Shown one piece after another: positions 1 through 8,614 of a DNA stretch of 24,756 nt (position 1 is its first letter; each line of letters starts with the position of its first letter). Position numbers and translations under genes: made by a program. The DNA comes from Tubulinosema ratisbonensis (lineage: Eukaryota > Microsporidia > Tubulinosematidae). The notes under the pieces were generated by a model. The model did not search any database. It worked only from the letters and a program-made list of their open reading frames with translations, and had not been told where the DNA came from. The stretch covers positions 4,718 to 29,473 of the forward strand of contig RCSS01000712.1 of NCBI GenBank assembly GCA_004000155.1, in the 5' to 3' direction.

Positions 1-324
1 CAAAAGACAACACAAAGTAAGAAAAAAAAATCAAAATACAGAAAAAATAAAATACTTTATAACACTTATGGCAATACCCCAGTTGACATAATTAAAGGAT
101 CACTTTCAAAAGAAATAAACTTAGAAATCAATGAAGAACTGCCTGGTAATGGTCAGTTTTATTGTAGAGAATGTGATAGATTTTTTATTGATTTGAATGT
201 GCTAGAAGAGCATAAAAAAACCAAGAAGCATAAAAGAAGAGTTAAGGAATTGAAAGAAGAGATGCATACAAAAGAAATGGCTGAATTTGCAGGAGGAATT
301 TACAATGAAAAATTAAATAAATAA
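1..324 (+). CDS. BUD20: Bud20/ZNF593-like zinc-finger protein, 5' end outside window
   Basis: The frame is open from base 1 to the TAA at 322-324 (107 residues) with no ATG, so the start lies upstream of the window. A basic N-terminal stretch rich in K/R is followed by ELPGNGQFYC and a single C2H2 finger of the U1/JAZ type: C-x2-C-x12-H-x5-H, about residues 56-78. Then come HKRRVKELKEE, a threonine and a short C-terminal helix with AEFAGG. This order (basic tail, PG-GQ-YC, finger, HKRR.K.L, AE.AAG) is the signature of the Bud20/ZNF593 family. In yeast these are pre-60S ribosomal shuttling factors needed for nuclear export of the large subunit. The protein is short compared with yeast Bud20 because the C-terminal extension is missing. 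The stop codon is embedded in AATAAATAAAATA, which could also serve as a polyadenylation signal. Family assignment is firm; function is by homology. Confidence 0.85.
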   Translation, partial: QKTTQSKKKKSKYRKNKILYNTYGNTPVDIIKGSLSKEINLEINEELPGNGQFYCRECDRFFIDLNVLEEHKKTKKHKRRVKELKEEMHTKEMAEFAGGIYNEKLNK

Positions 325-685
325 AATATTAATTATTTTTTTAATTATTTACTAATTTTACATAAATAATCTTCATATAAAATCATATTTTTTTTTATTT
401 TAAATAAAAATATTTATATTAAATAAATGAATAATAATTATAATTAATTATTTTTTAAAGCAAGTAGTAATTTCATCAAAAAAAAATAATTTTTATAAAT
501 TCAATATTTTAAAATTAAATAATTATATTAAATAAATGAATAATAATTATAATTAATTATTTTTTTAAAGAAAGTAATTTTATCAAAAAAAAATAATTTT
601 TATAAATTAAATATTTTAAAATTAAATAATTTATATAAATAAATAATATTTAATTTTTTTTAAATTAAATTTCTTTTTTTAATTT
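325..685. repeat. A/T spacer with a tandem duplication of about 109 bp
   Basis: No gene is visible. The spacer contains a direct duplication: copy 1 about 414-522, copy 2 about 523-630. Both begin TTATATTAAATAAATGAATA and run through a TTTTTTAAAG segment and a poly-A/TAATTTTTATAAATT segment, with a few substitutions and small indels. A third partial copy of the TTTATATAAATAAATAAT type follows before the next gene at 686. Confidence 0.75.
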
Positions 686-1465
686 ATGGATTGCAAAATT
701 AAATGTTCAGTGAACAACAAAGAAAGCGAACTAAAATTAGGAATGGAATATTTGTTATTAGATTCAGTAAAAATATTTTTTAATGAGATTACTTCAGTAC
801 AAATAAAAAANACAGAATTCTTTTACCTAAAAATAAACACTTCGGAACAATTCATAATAAAATTTACTTCTTTACACATAAGAGATTTATTTAAATCATT
901 TTGTAGCACTGTAAACCACCCAGATTTAAAATATTTTGTTGATTGGCCAGTTTTACTAAAAATATTTGAAGAATTAAATGTTAGTTTAACTCAATTCATA
1001 AATTATTTAAAATCATCTTACTTTTTAAGTATAAAGAATGAAAAAAATGTGATTGATAGAATGATTGGTAATATTTGTAAGAATGAAAATAACAATTTTG
1101 CCAGTAGAATAAACAATTTATCAGTTATTTCTTTAAATAATGAAGAAATAAAGAATATTCCTGTAAAAAATTTAGAAAAAAAAATAGATTTTTCTCCTAT
1201 TTTTCCTATGAAAAACGAATTAGAAACTAAAAGTAAGTTAAACAACTTTTTATTTGAAAAATATACTCATTGCGATTACCAAATAAAAGATTTTTGTACT
1301 GAAAATAAACGTAAACTAGAATTTTTAAAAAGTGATTTAGAAAAATTGTTAGAGAATAAAAGAAATAAATTAGAAGATTTTTCTTTTATTTCTTATTTAG
1401 AAAAAAAGTATGGGAGAGAAAAAATGTGTTATTTAAAAAGACTTTTACCAGAAAATTATAAATAA
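686..1465 (+). CDS. Hypothetical protein, PH/BSD-like; possible TFIIH p62/Tfb1 subunit
   Basis: A 259-residue protein with ATG at 686; one N falls at codon 42 without breaking the frame. I do not recognise it with certainty. Residues about 20-75 alternate hydrophobic strands (IFFNEITSVQIK, FYLKIN, FIIKF) and end in a helix (HIRDLFKSFCSTV), the outline of a PH fold. Residues about 85-110 (DWPVLLKIFEELNVSLTQFINYL) resemble a BSD-type helix pair. Tfb1/p62 of TFIIH has this PH-then-BSD order and a helical C-terminus, and the C-terminus here is charged and probably coiled (ENKRKLEFLKSDLEKLLENKRNKLED). TFIIH p62 is therefore a hypothesis; an unrelated lineage-specific protein is equally possible. 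It ends 25 bp before the POL1 ATG on the same strand. Confidence 0.5.
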   Translation: MDCKIKCSVNNKESELKLGMEYLLLDSVKIFFNEITSVQIKXTEFFYLKINTSEQFIIKFTSLHIRDLFKSFCSTVNHPDLKYFVDWPVLLKIFEELNVSLTQFINYLKSSYFLSIKNEKNVIDRMIGNICKNENNNFASRINNLSVISLNNEEIKNIPVKNLEKKIDFSPIFPMKNELETKSKLNNFLFEKYTHCDYQIKDFCTENKRKLEFLKSDLEKLLENKRNKLEDFSFISYLEKKYGREKMCYLKRLLPENYK

Positions 1466-1486
1466 AATTTTTTTATTTTTTTATTA

Positions 1487-1489
1487 CCC
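1487..1489 (+). promoter_or_regulatory. CCC start-proximal motif before POL1
   Basis: CCC sits one base before the ATG at 1491 in an otherwise A/T spacer of only 25 bp. CCC/GGG-like signals immediately upstream of start codons are a described feature of microsporidian genes. Here it also supports the choice of start. Confidence 0.5.
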
Positions 1490-1490
1490 A

Positions 1491-3950
1491 ATGACTTTTT
1501 ATTTATTGGACGTAGAACAAGTATCAGAGACATCTTTAGCTTTATTCTGTAAAGAGACTAATTCACCATTTTTATTAAAGAAACTTATTTTGAAAAACAT
1601 AAAACCTACTTATTTGGTTTTGTCAAATGATGAGAGTGGTGAAGAAATGGAAAACTATTTTTATAAAAATGTTCCTTTGAAATGTAAATTTATGAGAACT
1701 AATTTAGAAACTAATACTACTTTTTGTATCAAAGAATTTAGCTCACCTTTAGAGCAGTTCATTATTTCTAAAAAAATAAAAGGACCTGGTATAATTGAGC
1801 TAAGAAATTATCAAGAGAGCACCTCTGGTGAGATATTAATTGGCAGTATGGACGAGATTATTGGTTTTAAACACGAAAAAATGCCACCATTAAAAATTAT
1901 GACATTAATTGTTAATGAAGGAAAGGACTTGGAATACTTTTACACAAATGTACAGTTTTATAATTCAAATAAAGTAACTCATTTTTCTTGCGGTACAAAA
2001 TATTTAAAAGGAAACTTTTCTAAAAAATGTCATAACCTTAACGAAGTGCTTTATTCTTTGAACGATTTTATAGAAAAAGAGAACCCTGACCTGATTTTAT
2101 TTCATAATTTACATCCTTTAATCCAAAAAAGATTAAATTTTTATGGCAGGTTAGTTTGTGACTTGTTTGTTTTGGCTCCTTCATTTTTAAAAAGCAGAAA
2201 CTTTTCTTTGGAAGAAATTTATTTTGCTTTATTTAAAAAGAATTTTATAGATTTTAGCAAAGAAAACATGTTAAAAATGATCTATGACTGTTTTATTTCT
2301 ATGAACATATTAGAATTATCAAAGGAACTGACAGAAATATGTGGCAATCTGTTAAAAAGAACTCTTTTAAATTTTCGTGCAGAAAGAAATGAATATTTTT
2401 TGTTGCACGAATTTTACGCAAATAAGATTCTTTTTCCGCCAAAGGAAAAAAGAGAAGGAGAGAGCTACGAAGGTGGACTTGTTTTAGAACCTAAAACAGG
2501 ATTTTATGAGACTAAAGTTTTATTACTTGATTTTAATTCACTTTACCCTTCAATTATCCAAGAATATAACATTTGTTTTTCTAATTTGGATGGTACGAAA
2601 AAGGAGTTAGGAATTTTGCCTAGAATATTGAAAAATTTGGTAGAAAGAAGAAGAGAAGTAAAAGTTTTAATGAAAAGAAGCAATGACAGCGTTCTTAATA
2701 CCAAACAATTAGCACTTAAACTGATAGCTAACTCTATTTATGGATGTTTAGGAACACCTAATTTCCGTTTCTGCAATTTTGAATTGGCGAAGCAAATCAC
2801 TTTTCATGGCAGACAAATTCTTCAAGAAGCAAAAATTCTAGCAGAACAACTTGGTTTAAATGTAATTTACGGGGACACTGATTCAATTATGATAGATTCT
2901 CAAAAAAATGTTTTAGAAAAAGAAGGCGAAGACCTAAAAAACATAATCAACAAAAAGTATAAATTTATCGAAATAGAAATAGAAAAGGTTTATAAAAGAA
3001 TCTTACTGCTTAAAAAAAAGAAATATGGTGCAATAACAACTAAGAATGTTATTGAAACAAAAGGGCTTGATTCTGTAAGAAGAGATTTTTGTTTGATTTC
3101 TTCTGAAATAGCTTCTAAGGTCTTAGAAATTATTTTAAAAGATTCTGATAAAATTTTTAATAATGGTAATGTAAAAATTTTGCAGCAAATTTATTCATTT
3201 TTAGCTGAAAAAAAGAATAACCTTGAGAAGGAGCCACAGGAAAAATTTGTAATTAATGCTTGTTTAGCCAAACCTCTAGAAAAATACGCCAATCCAGATA
3301 TACTTCCTCATGTATCTTTAGCTTACAGGCTTAGAAAAAGAAATATTTTTTATAAAAAAGATGATGTGATTGGATATGTAATTGGTTTAGGAGAAAAGGG
3401 TGAAAGTATTAGCAAAAGAGCTTGTTTGCCTGGTGAAAACAAAATTGATTACGAATATTACATTAACAATCAAATATTACCACCTCTCAACAGACTATTA
3501 ACTTATATTAAAGGAATAGATTTCGATCACATTGCAAACATTTTTGGTGTAAAAAAGGTTTATGTTTCAAGAAGTAATTTTAATTTTAAGACACTCTGTT
3601 GTAATGAATCTCAGTCTTCACTTAGCGAATGTAAAAAATGTAAACAACCAATTAACAAAATTTGGTTAAACAATCTTATAAGAAACACTTTAAGAGAAAA
3701 CACTACATTTTTATACAATTATGAGATGTACTGCTCTTGTGGCTGTGTTACTAAAACACCTATTAAGAAATGTTTAGTTTGTCACAGAGATTTTCTATTT
3801 TCTTGTAACAATGATAAATTTGATAGTTTATTAGAAAGTTTGGCTGAAAATGAGATCGCAGAAGAGTATCTTAAAGTAAGTGAATACAGGAAAATTGATT
3901 TAAGAATATTTGAAGAAGAAATTTCTTATTTTAAAGAAAAGTATTTTTAA
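1491..3950 (+). CDS. POL1: DNA polymerase alpha catalytic subunit (family B)
   Basis: An 819-residue B-family polymerase that, in the Pol alpha-primase complex, extends RNA primers at replication origins and Okazaki fragments. Visible landmarks: RAERNE at 296-301 and GGLVLEPKTGFY at 328-339, both typical of Pol alpha; motif A DFNSLYPSII from D347; motif B KLIANSIYG from K410; motif C YGDTDS at 460-465. Metal ligands would be D347, D462 and D464. Two C-terminal cysteine clusters (about C703-C717 and C748-C764) match the zinc modules that bind the B subunit. The region before residue 290 lacks recognisable exonuclease motifs, as in other Pol alpha. At 819 residues it is far shorter than the yeast protein (about 1470), with the N-terminal part most reduced. 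The start at 1491 is supported by the CCC motif. It converges on the MULE-derived gene, with 159 bp between stops. Confidence 0.95.
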   Translation: MTFYLLDVEQVSETSLALFCKETNSPFLLKKLILKNIKPTYLVLSNDESGEEMENYFYKNVPLKCKFMRTNLETNTTFCIKEFSSPLEQFIISKKIKGPGIIELRNYQESTSGEILIGSMDEIIGFKHEKMPPLKIMTLIVNEGKDLEYFYTNVQFYNSNKVTHFSCGTKYLKGNFSKKCHNLNEVLYSLNDFIEKENPDLILFHNLHPLIQKRLNFYGRLVCDLFVLAPSFLKSRNFSLEEIYFALFKKNFIDFSKENMLKMIYDCFISMNILELSKELTEICGNLLKRTLLNFRAERNEYFLLHEFYANKILFPPKEKREGESYEGGLVLEPKTGFYETKVLLLDFNSLYPSIIQEYNICFSNLDGTKKELGILPRILKNLVERRREVKVLMKRSNDSVLNTKQLALKLIANSIYGCLGTPNFRFCNFELAKQITFHGRQILQEAKILAEQLGLNVIYGDTDSIMIDSQKNVLEKEGEDLKNIINKKYKFIEIEIEKVYKRILLLKKKKYGAITTKNVIETKGLDSVRRDFCLISSEIASKVLEIILKDSDKIFNNGNVKILQQIYSFLAEKKNNLEKEPQEKFVINACLAKPLEKYANPDILPHVSLAYRLRKRNIFYKKDDVIGYVIGLGEKGESISKRACLPGENKIDYEYYINNQILPPLNRLLTYIKGIDFDHIANIFGVKKVYVSRSNFNFKTLCCNESQSSLSECKKCKQPINKIWLNNLIRNTLRENTTFLYNYEMYCSCGCVTKTPIKKCLVCHRDFLFSCNNDKFDSLLESLAENEIAEEYLKVSEYRKIDLRIFEEEISYFKEKYF

Positions 3951-4109
3951 TTAAAAAATGTTTAATTAAAAACCCCCATTTTTTAAAAAAACAAGCAAAT
4001 TTTTAAAAAATGATTTGATTGGCTTATTTTTCTCCTTAAAAAATGAAAATCTAAAAGAAAGAATTAAAAATAATAAATTACTACAAAAGAATCTTATTTT
4101 AATTATTTA
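3951..4109. other. Convergent spacer with a C5 motif
   Basis: Spacer between two converging stops. It holds three TTAAAAAATG-like segments and a 17-bp string (A5-C5-A-T6, 3968-3984) that recurs exactly at 16884-16900. No terminal inverted repeat for the neighbouring MULE-like gene could be paired with it. Confidence 0.5.
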
Positions 4110-5681
4110 CTATACTTTTTTCTCAGGTATCCCTTGAGATTTCTTAGGTCTTCCTGGTCCTCTTCTAAGTAAAAATCTATCAGCCTGATACTTAGTTGCT
4201 AATTCAAAAATAGGCTTAATCAACAATAAATCCTTCATGATCTCCATGTTGTAAATATTACTGACAAAATTAATAGGATCCTTTGTGATAGCACAAGCAT
4301 GGATACAAGGAATCATAAATGCTTGAAATCTTCCACAAGTACAAGTCATTTTGCTAGGATCTACCACATGTTCATCAATAATCTTATTTTTAATATTCCT
4401 TTCTAACCTGTAATTAACATTATTCCCGAATTTAACTTCATTACTTTTGGTTAAAATTTCTGCGTAATAATCAGAGATAAATTTAATGATTGCTAAAATA
4501 CAATCAATGTATGTTGTATTATAAATAGAATAATAAATAAATTCAACATCAACCTCACCAAAATTGTTTAAACCAAAAAAAGGAGGATTTAAAAGAACCA
4601 AATAATTTTTAGGATCAATCCATGATAATTCACTTAAAGGCTCTTTTTCGTAATTCAAAGCTTTAAATGTTTTTTCTAAGTCATCTTTACCTATTTTTTT
4701 AATGATTGACCTTGATTTAATAAAAAAATTTACTTTTAAGCTTTGTAACTTTTTTACCAAATTAATTTCGTAATCACAAAAATAAAAAAGTTCGTTTTTA
4801 CATTTTTTTTGTGTTTCTTTCTCAAAATTAAAGAATACTTCTAAACTTTCACTAACATTCATTTCACTTACTAATACACTCACAGGGATAGGTTTGTCAT
4901 GTGGATCATATCCAATACCATAAATCACACATCCTTTCTTTCTCAGATATATTTTTAAATCAATTATATTTCTTAACAAGTTGATTGTACTGGGAAAAGA
5001 GAAATAAAAAGAAGCATCTGATGAATTATAATCCAAGGTTGGTAGTTTTATTTTTTTAATTTTGTCTTTTTTTTCTTCATTTTCTTTGTTTTCTTCCTCT
5101 TCTTTCTTTAAATTACCAGAAATTAAATTAATACTCTCAGGGTTCTTTTCTTTAAACTCTTTTTTCACTGTCAAAAGTGTTTCAGAATGTAATTCTGGAG
5201 GCTCATCGTAGCAATCAGAATCATCATCCAAATAAAAATCTTGGTTATTGTCAATCATTTCATTCCTAATCTCATCATGTTCCAAAGGTTTGTATTTATA
5301 AGTAGTCTCTTCTCTTCCAGTAAGAGTCTTCCAAGCAGTAAGGTATGATATTTTAGCGGGCAATTTTTCTACCAATTCTTGAATATTTTTATATTCCTTT
5401 ATTTTACTAATTTCTTCTCTAAGATAATTTTTATTAGAATGGTAAGAGGTAGGACATTTGTGATGCGGTCTTATTTTTCTAATTTGGAAGAGAGAGTCTC
5501 TTTTTTTGTTGATGGCAATTATTTGTGCTTCGCAGTAGAATGCTGCTTTCCCCTTACATACTAATTTAATGTGTTTAGGTGTTTCTTTTAGATAGTAAGA
5601 GTACTTTTCCAAAGAGATGTGTTTTGTGAGAGCATCTAGTAATTCTTGTCTCGATTTAAATGAGTCGTTTATTGAAAGCAT
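4110..5681 (-). CDS. MULE (MuDR/FAR1-like) transposase-derived protein with SWIM finger and AT-hook
   Basis: A 523-residue uninterrupted protein. The N-terminus (residues 5-120) has the MuDR/WRKY-GCM1-like zinc arrangement: C42-x7-C50 and H74-x-C76, followed by the helical KISYLTAWKTL segment. Residues 145-215 are an acidic/lysine low-complexity insert. Residues 225-410 align by pattern with the MULE DDE core: candidate D241 (IIDLKIYLRKKG), D303 (FYFCDYE) and E376 (NNFGEVDVE). A SWIM zinc motif follows, C447-x-C449-x9-C459-x-H461. The C-terminus ends in an AT-hook (RRGPGRPKK, about 506-514). Such proteins bind DNA as transposases or, like FAR1/FHY3 in plants, as domesticated transcription factors. 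No terminal inverted repeats or target-site duplications are visible, and the frame is intact, so domestication is possible. CCC lies at 5684-5686, two bases upstream of the start. Transposase ancestry is well supported; activity is unknown. Confidence 0.8.
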   Translation of the reverse strand: MLSINDSFKSRQELLDALTKHISLEKYSYYLKETPKHIKLVCKGKAAFYCEAQIIAINKKRDSLFQIRKIRPHHKCPTSYHSNKNYLREEISKIKEYKNIQELVEKLPAKISYLTAWKTLTGREETTYKYKPLEHDEIRNEMIDNNQDFYLDDDSDCYDEPPELHSETLLTVKKEFKEKNPESINLISGNLKKEEEENKENEEKKDKIKKIKLPTLDYNSSDASFYFSFPSTINLLRNIIDLKIYLRKKGCVIYGIGYDPHDKPIPVSVLVSEMNVSESLEVFFNFEKETQKKCKNELFYFCDYEINLVKKLQSLKVNFFIKSRSIIKKIGKDDLEKTFKALNYEKEPLSELSWIDPKNYLVLLNPPFFGLNNFGEVDVEFIYYSIYNTTYIDCILAIIKFISDYYAEILTKSNEVKFGNNVNYRLERNIKNKIIDEHVVDPSKMTCTCGRFQAFMIPCIHACAITKDPINFVSNIYNMEIMKDLLLIKPIFELATKYQADRFLLRRGPGRPKKSQGIPEKKV

Positions 5682-5683
5682 AA

Positions 5684-5686
5684 GGG
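5684..5686 (-). promoter_or_regulatory. CCC start-proximal motif before the MULE-derived gene
   Basis: On the minus strand TAACCCTT immediately precedes the ATG (5679-5681). It is the same CCC type of signal seen before POL1 and RPN9, suggesting the gene is expressed from a host-type promoter. Confidence 0.4.
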
Positions 5687-5790
5687 TTAGTAAATTAAAA
5701 AAGGAGAAATATAAAATTTAATAAAAATTAATTAATTAAATCAATTATTTTTAATGAAATAAAAAATAACCAATTATTAAAAATAAATCN

Positions 5791-7101
5791 CTCAAAAATA
5801 TTATAGAAACATTAAGGAAATATAAATTATTAATTAACCCACATAAATGCAAATTTTTTAAAACATCAATACAATATCTAGGTTTAGACATTGATCATGA
5901 AGTTATCGAGCAGACTTGTCCCGACTTAAAGAAAAAATATTTGAACTGAAAATACATAACAAAAAAACTGTACAGCAATTTATAGGATACATTAATTTTT
6001 TTAGACCTTTTTTACCTAAAGCTAGTGAGCTTATTTCTCTTCTTACAGAAATGCTTAAAGCCAACAATTATATAGATTAAGCTTTAATACAGAAAATTAG
6101 AAATGACGTCAAAGAGGTAATCCATAAAAATGTAAAAGTAATGTTTCCAAAATACAATCAAAAATACACACTAAACTCAGATAGTTCAGATCATACATGC
6201 GGAAGCGTTCTTTCTCAAAGCCACGGTATTGTAGGAATATACAGTCATAAATATACAGACACACAAAGGAACTACAACATAATGGAAAAGGAGTTTCTCA
6301 GTATCCTTCTATCACTAAAAAAGTTTAAGCATATTATTGGATCTAGTGAAGTATTTATATATACCGATAACAAGAATATTACTGTAAATACACCAACAAA
6401 CAATAGCAGAGTACAACGTTGGAAAACATTACTAGCAGACTTTAACTATAAGATTCATTACATCAATGGAAAAACAATATAATTCTAGAATTGATATCAC
6501 GATCTTATTTTACGCAAAAGAACGACGTAATTGAAATATTTACTCCTATAAGACTACTAGAAAAACAAAAGATAAATGAATATGAAATAAAAAAATTTAA
6601 TCTCAACAAAACTGTAATCTTTAAAAACATAATTATTTACGTAGATGATAAAAAAAGAATTTATCTTACTGAAGATAATACCTTAGATATATTGAAACTT
6701 TACACAACAATCATGGTCATCCAGGAGCAAGAACCATGTACAAAACTCTTAAAAACTATTATTTAAATGCCAATCTTAACAAAATAACAACATTAATCTG
6801 TAACAATTGCGTTGATTGCCACCGAAGCAAACCTTCTAATAAAAAATATGGAGAAATTTTAGGTAATGTATCCACCTTAAACTATATGGAAAAAATTAGT
6901 GCAGATTATTTTGGACCTATTAACAAATGTAGAAAGTTCTATAAAACTATAAAAAACAAGATATGTTTTTAGTAATCACCGATAACTTTACGAAATACAC
7001 TCGAATATTCTTAGTCAACAGCCTCCGACCATCAGAACTTATAAACAAACTAAAGATTTATTTTAAAAAGGTAGGGGTTCCAAAGGCTATGCTAAGTGAC
7101 C
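5791..7101 (+). mobile_element. Decayed Ty3/gypsy pol fragment: RT end, RNase H, integrase
   Basis: Translation in shifting frames gives, in order, several Ty3/gypsy domains. The end of a reverse transcriptase lies near 5800-5920 (KCKFF..SIQYLGLDI). An RT connection segment lies near 5930-6070 (VQQFIGYINFFRPFLPKASEL). An RNase H domain lies at about 6110-6480 (LNSDSSDHTCGSVLSQ, YSHKYTDTQRNYNIMEKEF, FIYTDNKNI, HYINGK). An ISRS tail lies at 6491. The integrase zinc domain lies near 6700-6830 (H-x3-H and C-x2-C). The start of the integrase core follows near 6895-7101 (ADYFGPI, VITDNFTKY). At least two stops (6077, 6480) and several frame changes (near 5920, 6480, 6700, 6955) show it is non-functional. 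The polymerase active-site part of RT is absent, and the integrase core is cut at the N at 7102. No LTR was identified. Confidence 0.9.
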
Positions 7102-7102
7102 N

Positions 7103-8235
7103 GAAGTAAATCACAGTTGAGTTTTGGTATTGGATAAGCTTCTAAATTATAAGTTTGCTCTTTATTGCGCGCATCATTAAACTTTAAGTTTATTATAAGC
7201 TTTGTCTCTAAGTTATAAGCAGAAGAATTCGCAAAGGTGACTGAGCTCATAGTTATTTCTTTTCTTCTAATCCTAATGCTTTAGCAAGATCTTTGTCAAT
7301 AAATGTATGCGTAGCTCCAGTATCAAATATGGCTTCAAGATTCATTTGATTAATGTTAACATTTAGATTGAACTTTTTGTCAGGTTTTACTAATATAGTT
7401 GTGTTTGCTTTATCGTCTTCTTTGTTGTTATTTCCTTGTCTATAACTACCTTTTGAATATTTATTCTCATTGAATCTTCTACACTCTTCACTAGAATGGA
7501 AGTGGCTTTTGTGAAATGAACAATATTTTAATGGTGCGGGTTTTGTGCTTCTGTTGTTTTGTAAATTTATTTTGTCCTTTTTTATGTTCAGTAATAAGAG
7601 ATCTTCAATCCGTGAGATATACTTTATGATATCATCTACTTCAAATATGTTTGCACGAGCTAGATCAATTTGACAATCAGGATGGAGGCCGTTTATAAAA
7701 ATTTCTTTCAATCTTTTCTCCGATTCTTGTTTCTTATAGTTGTAAACTAAAGAGAGTGTCTGTGTGATTCTCACGGCTTCTTCATAATAATCAGATATGA
7801 GTAGATAGTTTCGTTGCTGAAATCTCTTAATTTTGTCTTGTAACATGTATGGTGTTATTTCGTCGATCGTCTGTTTCTTGATATTATCGAAGCACTTGTC
7901 TAGATCGAGTGAAGTGACGCAGGTGTTAATGATGTTTGGTGGTAGAAGGGTTTTAAGCACTTCTATAGTGTCTTCAACGGTCCATTTAGCTAGTTTTGCT
8001 GACTGTTTGAATTCATCCATCCATGTCTCAATTTCCTTGAAGCCCTTTGCTAGGTTGAGTGGATAGATCTTCCTTACACTAGTTATGTTGGTATTGCCAA
8101 TAATGTAAGTGAACTCTATAGGTGAGTTAACTTGATGATTTTCGTTACGAGTTTGGTTATTTTGATAAGATAAGTCTTTGATCTTGAGTTTTGCTTCTTC
8201 AAAAGTTTGTGAGGTTTTCACTCTTGCATGCAAGA
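7103..8235 (-). mobile_element. Ty3/gypsy gag-protease fragment, frameshifted in the protease
   Basis: On the minus strand an open frame runs from the N at 8236 to a TAA at 7253-7255. It has no ATG near its upstream end, where the first in-frame near-start is TTG at 8233, so its beginning is probably missing. About residues 60-200 form the helical retrotransposon Gag core (WMDEFKQSAKLAKW, YYEEAVRITQTL, INGLHPDCQID). Then comes a zinc knuckle variant C-x2-H-x4-H-x4-C (CSFHKSHFHSSEEC). An aspartic-protease active site DTGATHTFID follows, encoded near 7310-7324. After the stop, the protease continues in another frame from about 7245 to 7103 (VTFANSSAYNLETKL, then AYPIPKLNCDLL), so a frameshift near 7255-7265 splits it. 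It is opposite in strand to the pol fragment next door and truncated at 7102. Confidence 0.88.
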
Positions 8236-8236
8236 N

Positions 8237-8614
8237 ATTAATTTTAATGATACTAATCTTAGTGATAATAAGAATATAAGTAATACTAACATCACTGATA
8301 ATAATTTATTTGATTCATTGATTTATTTAATACTAAAATACGATGACTTAGAAGACTTAGATTTAAAAAAATATTTATTTTACTTATTAAAATTATTAAC
8401 TGACAAGCATTACAATTTATACTTAACATTCCTTAACAAATGTATAGGAATATTATTTAATTTAAAAAATAAAGAATTATTGAATTATTTGGTAGAATTA
8501 TTCAAATATAAATCAGAGAAAGAAAGTAATTTTAAGGTAGTAGAACAAATTAAGACTGTTATTAAGGATTATGAATTAGTAGAAGATGATTGGAATGATG
8601 TTTATGAGATTTAA
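8237..8614 (+). CDS. Hypothetical protein, 5'-truncated
   Basis: An open frame of about 125 residues ends with TAA at 8612-8614. An in-frame ATG at 8228 exists, but it lies on the far side of the N at 8236, inside sequence that belongs to the gag fragment, and no other Met occurs, so the true start is probably lost. The protein begins with an Asn/Asp-rich stretch, then forms amphipathic leucine-rich helices (LFDSLIYLILKY, LKKYLFYLLKLLTD, LYLTFLNKCIGILFNL, ELLNYLVELFKYK) reminiscent of a HEAT/ARM solenoid end. It closes with an acidic tail EDDWNDVYEI. This could be the C-terminus of a larger helical-repeat protein; I do not recognise the family. Confidence 0.5.
   Translation: MNFNDTNLSDNKNISNTNITDNNLFDSLIYLILKYDDLEDLDLKKYLFYLLKLLTDKHYNLYLTFLNKCIGILFNLKNKELLNYLVELFKYKSEKESNFKVVEQIKTVIKDYELVEDDWNDVYEI

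Noticed and set aside
1018..1245. Minus-strand open frame antisense to the 686 gene
   Set aside because: Low-complexity Phe/Ser/Leu translation expected from the reverse of an A-rich coding frame, and it overlaps a better gene.
5379..5564. Plus-strand frame inside the MULE-derived gene
   Set aside because: Shadow of the minus-strand gene, with no domain or start signal.
3951..5790. Terminal inverted repeats flanking the MULE-derived gene
   Set aside because: Comparison of 3951-4109 with 5682-5789 gave only generic A/T similarity. The C5 motif at 3968 has no inverted partner on the other side.
7833..8066. Plus-strand frame inside the gag fragment
   Set aside because: Antisense shadow of recognisable Gag coding sequence.
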